Shown here piece after piece: positions 61,838-64,000 of a DNA stretch of 64,000 nt. A program made the position numbers and the translations under genes. The stretch comes from DATAFF01 sp963744915 (GTDB lineage: Bacteria > Pseudomonadota > Alphaproteobacteria > Rhizobiales > Aestuariivirgaceae): NCBI GenBank assembly GCA_963744915.1, contig CAVUUY010000017.1, positions 1 to 64,000 on the forward strand. The letters run 5' to 3'. Below the pieces are notes generated by a model. That model was given only the letters and a program-made list of their open reading frames with translations. It searched no databases and was not told the origin of the DNA. Positions within the stretch are counted from its first letter, which is position 1, and each line of letters begins with the position of its first letter.

Positions 61838-62920
61838 ATGGCGCAGAAAGTCCTCGTCCTGCTTGGAACCAAGAAGGGCGCTTTCATTCTCGAGGGCGAC
61901 GCGACGCGGCGGTCCTTCGCCCTGCGCGGCCCCTATTGCGACAATTGGCCGATGAACCACATGGTGGCAGACAAGGCGAGCGGCACGCTCTATGCCGGCG
62001 GCGGCAATGAATGGTTCGGGCCGGCGGTGTGGAAGTCCGACGATCTCGGCGCGACCTGGACCCATTCGAGCGACGGCCTTGCCTACCAGGCCGGCGAAAA
62101 TCCGATCAAATCGGTGTGGAGCGTCGCTAGGGACGGCGACCGGCTCTATGCCGGGGTGGAGCCGGCCGGGCTGTTCAGAAGCGATGACGATGGCCAATCG
62201 TGGAAACATGTCGCCGCTCTGCGCAACCATCCCTCGCGGCCGAACTGGCATCCCGGCGGCGGCGGGCTGATTCTGCATTCGCTGGTCATCAATCCGCACA
62301 ACCCGAAAGAGATCTGGGTCGGCATCTCGGCGGCCGGCGTGTTCCACTCGAGCGATGGCGGCGAGAGCTGGGAAGCGCGCAACCGCGGCACCCGCGCCGA
62401 TTTCCTGCCCGACGACATGCGCTATCCGGAATTCGGCCAATGCGTCCATTGCCTGGTGATGGCCCCCGGCATGCCGAACCGGCTCTACCAGCAGAACCAT
62501 TGCGGCATGTATCGCAGCGATGATGGCGGGCTGCACTGGGACAGCATCGAAAGAGGCCTGCCGTCGTCATTCGGCTTTCCGGCGGCGGTCCACCCGCGCG
62601 ATCCTGCCACCCTGTTCCTGCTGCCGCTCAATGGCGACACCGCCGGACGCTATGTGCCGGACGGTCAGGCAGCGGTGTGGCGGACGCGCAACGGCGGCGA
62701 GGATTGGGACAGGCTGACTGACGGCCTGCCGCAGCGGAACGTGTATTTCGGCGTGCTGCGCCAGGCGATGGCGACCGACCGCCTCGACCCGGCCGGGGTC
62801 TATTTCGGGACGAGCTCCGGCTCGGTCTATGCCAGCGCCGACGAGGGCGAGAGCTGGACCAGGATCGCGGAGGATCTGCCGACGATCTATTCGGTCGAAA
62901 CCCTGGCGATCGCCGGTTGA
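61838..62920 (+). CDS. BNR-repeat beta-propeller (sialidase-like) protein
   Basis: A 360-residue cytoplasmic-looking protein without signal peptide. It has at least four Asp-box/BNR repeats: WKSDDLGATWTHSSDG, FRSDDDGQSWKHVA, FHSSDGGESWEARNRG, YRSDDGGLHWDSIERG and YASADEGESWTRIAEDLP. The fold is a beta-propeller of the exo-alpha-sialidase/Vps10 type, but sialidase activity is not implied. The next gene, MoaD/ThiS-like, begins immediately after its stop. This gene pair is seen together in many bacteria, which suggests a joint, undefined function. AAGGAGGTCAGC precedes ATG at 61838. Confidence 0.85.
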   Translation: MAQKVLVLLGTKKGAFILEGDATRRSFALRGPYCDNWPMNHMVADKASGTLYAGGGNEWFGPAVWKSDDLGATWTHSSDGLAYQAGENPIKSVWSVARDGDRLYAGVEPAGLFRSDDDGQSWKHVAALRNHPSRPNWHPGGGGLILHSLVINPHNPKEIWVGISAAGVFHSSDGGESWEARNRGTRADFLPDDMRYPEFGQCVHCLVMAPGMPNRLYQQNHCGMYRSDDGGLHWDSIERGLPSSFGFPAAVHPRDPATLFLLPLNGDTAGRYVPDGQAAVWRTRNGGEDWDRLTDGLPQRNVYFGVLRQAMATDRLDPAGVYFGTSSGSVYASADEGESWTRIAEDLPTIYSVETLAIAG

Positions 62921-63190
62921 ATGGCACCGGTGGTGGTCATTCTTCCGGCCGCCCTGGCCAACCTCTTCCCGGACAGCGAACGGCGGGTGGAAGTGACGGC
63001 GGCGACGGTCGATGAAATGATGGACGCCCTCGACCGGCGCTGGCCCGGAATGCGCGACCGGCTGTGCGACTCGCGGCCGGCAATTCGCCGGCACATCAAC
63101 ATCTTCCTCGAGGGTGAGCGGGCGACGCTCGCGACCGTGCTCGAGCCGGGCTCCGAAGTCCATATCCTCACCGCCATCAGCGGCGGTTGA
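62921..63190 (+). CDS. MoaD/ThiS-family small protein
   Basis: An 89-residue ubiquitin-like protein. VVVILPAALANLFPDSERRVEVTAATVDEMMDALDRRWPGMRDRL has the MoaD core, and the chain ends VHILTAISGG, the Gly-Gly tail that is adenylated and thiocarboxylated in MoaD, ThiS and related sulfur carriers. It starts at the first base after the BNR gene's stop. No MoeB/ThiF-like activating gene is nearby, so it would need one encoded elsewhere. The role with the propeller protein is unknown. Confidence 0.82.
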   Translation: MAPVVVILPAALANLFPDSERRVEVTAATVDEMMDALDRRWPGMRDRLCDSRPAIRRHINIFLEGERATLATVLEPGSEVHILTAISGG

Positions 63191-63206
63191 ACACGAACCG
63201 CATCGG

Positions 63207-63893
63207 ATGGGCCATGCCGTGACCAGTTTTCGCGTTCTTCTCACCGGCTTCGAACCCTATGGCGGGCGGAGCCTCAACCCGGCATTCGAGACCATGCGCG
63301 CGCTCGCTGGCCGAACCCTGGGAGCGGCCGAAGTGATCGGCCGGGCGCTGCCGGTGTCGCTTGCAAAGCTGCGTCCGACGCTTCGGGCGCACATCGAGGA
63401 GATCCGGCCGCAGGCGGTGATCGCGCTCGGCCTGTGGCCCGGCGAGCCGATGATCCGGCTGGAGCGGGTGGGAATCAATGTCGCCGATTTCGAGATTGCC
63501 GACAATGAGGGGAGCCGGCCGGCGGACGGCACGCTGGCCGAGCCGGGAGCGGCGGCAAAGCTCGCGACGCTGCCGGTGCGGGCCATCGAAACCGCGCTCC
63601 TCGCCGACGGCATCCCGGCGCGGATCTCGTCCACCGCCGGGACATTCCTGTGCAACGCCTGTCTCTACACGCTGCTCGACCTGCTCGAGGAGGCGGGGCG
63701 GAGCACCGTCCCAGCCGGCTTCATCCACGTGCCCTATGCGCCGGCGCAGGTGGCGGCCATGCTCGCGGAGCTCCGCGCCGAATCGCTGCTCGAGCTGCAT
63801 CAGCGGGCGGATCTCGCCTCGATGGATCCGGCAATGACGGTCAGGGCGGTCGAGCGCGCCATCACCGTCACTGCGGGCGGGCGGGCCGGCTGA
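63207..63893 (+). CDS. pcp: Pyroglutamyl-peptidase I-family cysteine peptidase
   Basis: A 228-residue C15-family peptidase. FRVLLTGFEPYGGRSLNPAFE is the typical start. The catalytic Glu is in LGLWPGEPMIRLERVGINVADF, Cys in SSTAGTFLCNACLYTLLD and His in VPAGFIHVPYAPAQVA. These remove N-terminal pyroglutamate from peptides. ATG at 63207 gives MGHAVTSFRVLL. It follows the MoaD-like gene by 16 bases and may be co-transcribed with it. Confidence 0.85.
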   Translation: MGHAVTSFRVLLTGFEPYGGRSLNPAFETMRALAGRTLGAAEVIGRALPVSLAKLRPTLRAHIEEIRPQAVIALGLWPGEPMIRLERVGINVADFEIADNEGSRPADGTLAEPGAAAKLATLPVRAIETALLADGIPARISSTAGTFLCNACLYTLLDLLEEAGRSTVPAGFIHVPYAPAQVAAMLAELRAESLLELHQRADLASMDPAMTVRAVERAITVTAGGRAG

Positions 63894-64000
63894 GCAGCAG
63901 ATAGGCCAGCACGATGGCGACGGTCGCGATGATGATCAGCCCCATCAGCGCGTAGAGCACGGGCGACAGCCCGACCTGGCGGTAGGTCGACCAGACATAG
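63891..64000 (-). other. Possible C-terminal end of a membrane protein, cut by window edge
   Basis: On the minus strand the edge reads YVWSTYRQVGLSPVLYALMGLIIIATVAIVLAYLLLSRPARSD, with one good transmembrane helix. The frame stays open into the pcp gene, so the real stop is unclear. A frameshift to a nearby stop would end it at about 63891. Too short to assign. Confidence 0.35.

Overview
The window is chromosomal DNA of a high-G+C alphaproteobacterium, most likely a member of the Hyphomicrobiales (Rhizobiales). The gene families, the two-permease-in-one aminoethylphosphonate-type transporter, the LuxR/LuxI pair and the integrase modules all fit that order. The genus cannot be fixed from the sequence alone.

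The layout has three parts. (1) 1 to about 17.98 kb is a decayed accessory region ending in an integrase module. It carries an IS21-family element that cut a Met-rich cupredoxin gene, a DUF302 protein, a short CDF cation transporter, a serine recombinase, an IS481-family element that cut a FecR-domain gene, two ruined c-type cytochrome genes, and an intact adenylate cyclase/TPR protein. A broken phage/plasmid replication set follows (VapE-type primase, RHH protein, ATPase), then small ORFs, an HTH protein and a frameshifted tyrosine integrase. (2) 17.98-45.49 kb is a second island, bounded by two 45-bp direct repeats that match the 3' part of a tRNA-Arg (CCG anticodon). It begins with a RecA-fold AAA ATPase and ends with an intact HTH/tyrosine-integrase pair. 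Its cargo is a LivKHMGF-type ABC importer and two acyl-CoA ligases (one frameshifted). It also holds two MaoC hydratase subunits, an SDR, a carnitine/gulonate-type dehydrogenase, a sarcosine-oxidase-like flavoenzyme, a betainyl-CoA-thioesterase-like protein, a BKACE enzyme and a second LivK-type binding protein. This resembles catabolism of carnitine or a related quaternary amine to glycine betaine. Its intergenic spaces hold a family of about 100-bp repeats that I did not find in the other two parts. (3) 45.5-64 kb looks like ordinary backbone. It holds an aminoethylphosphonate-type ABC transporter, a DMT exporter, a sorbosone-dehydrogenase/cytochrome c protein, DUF427, an Rrf2 regulator next to a sulfate ABC operon, a LuxR/LuxI quorum-sensing pair, GNAT, DUF72, HdeD, a BNR propeller/MoaD-like pair and pyroglutamyl peptidase.

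The att repeats, the tRNA-terminator-like hairpin beyond only the right-hand copy, and the paired integrase modules indicate that two elements integrated in tandem at one tRNA-Arg gene. The older, left-hand element has lost its integrase and most of its replication genes to frameshifts. The right-hand one still looks able to excise. The complete tRNA gene should lie to the left of the window.
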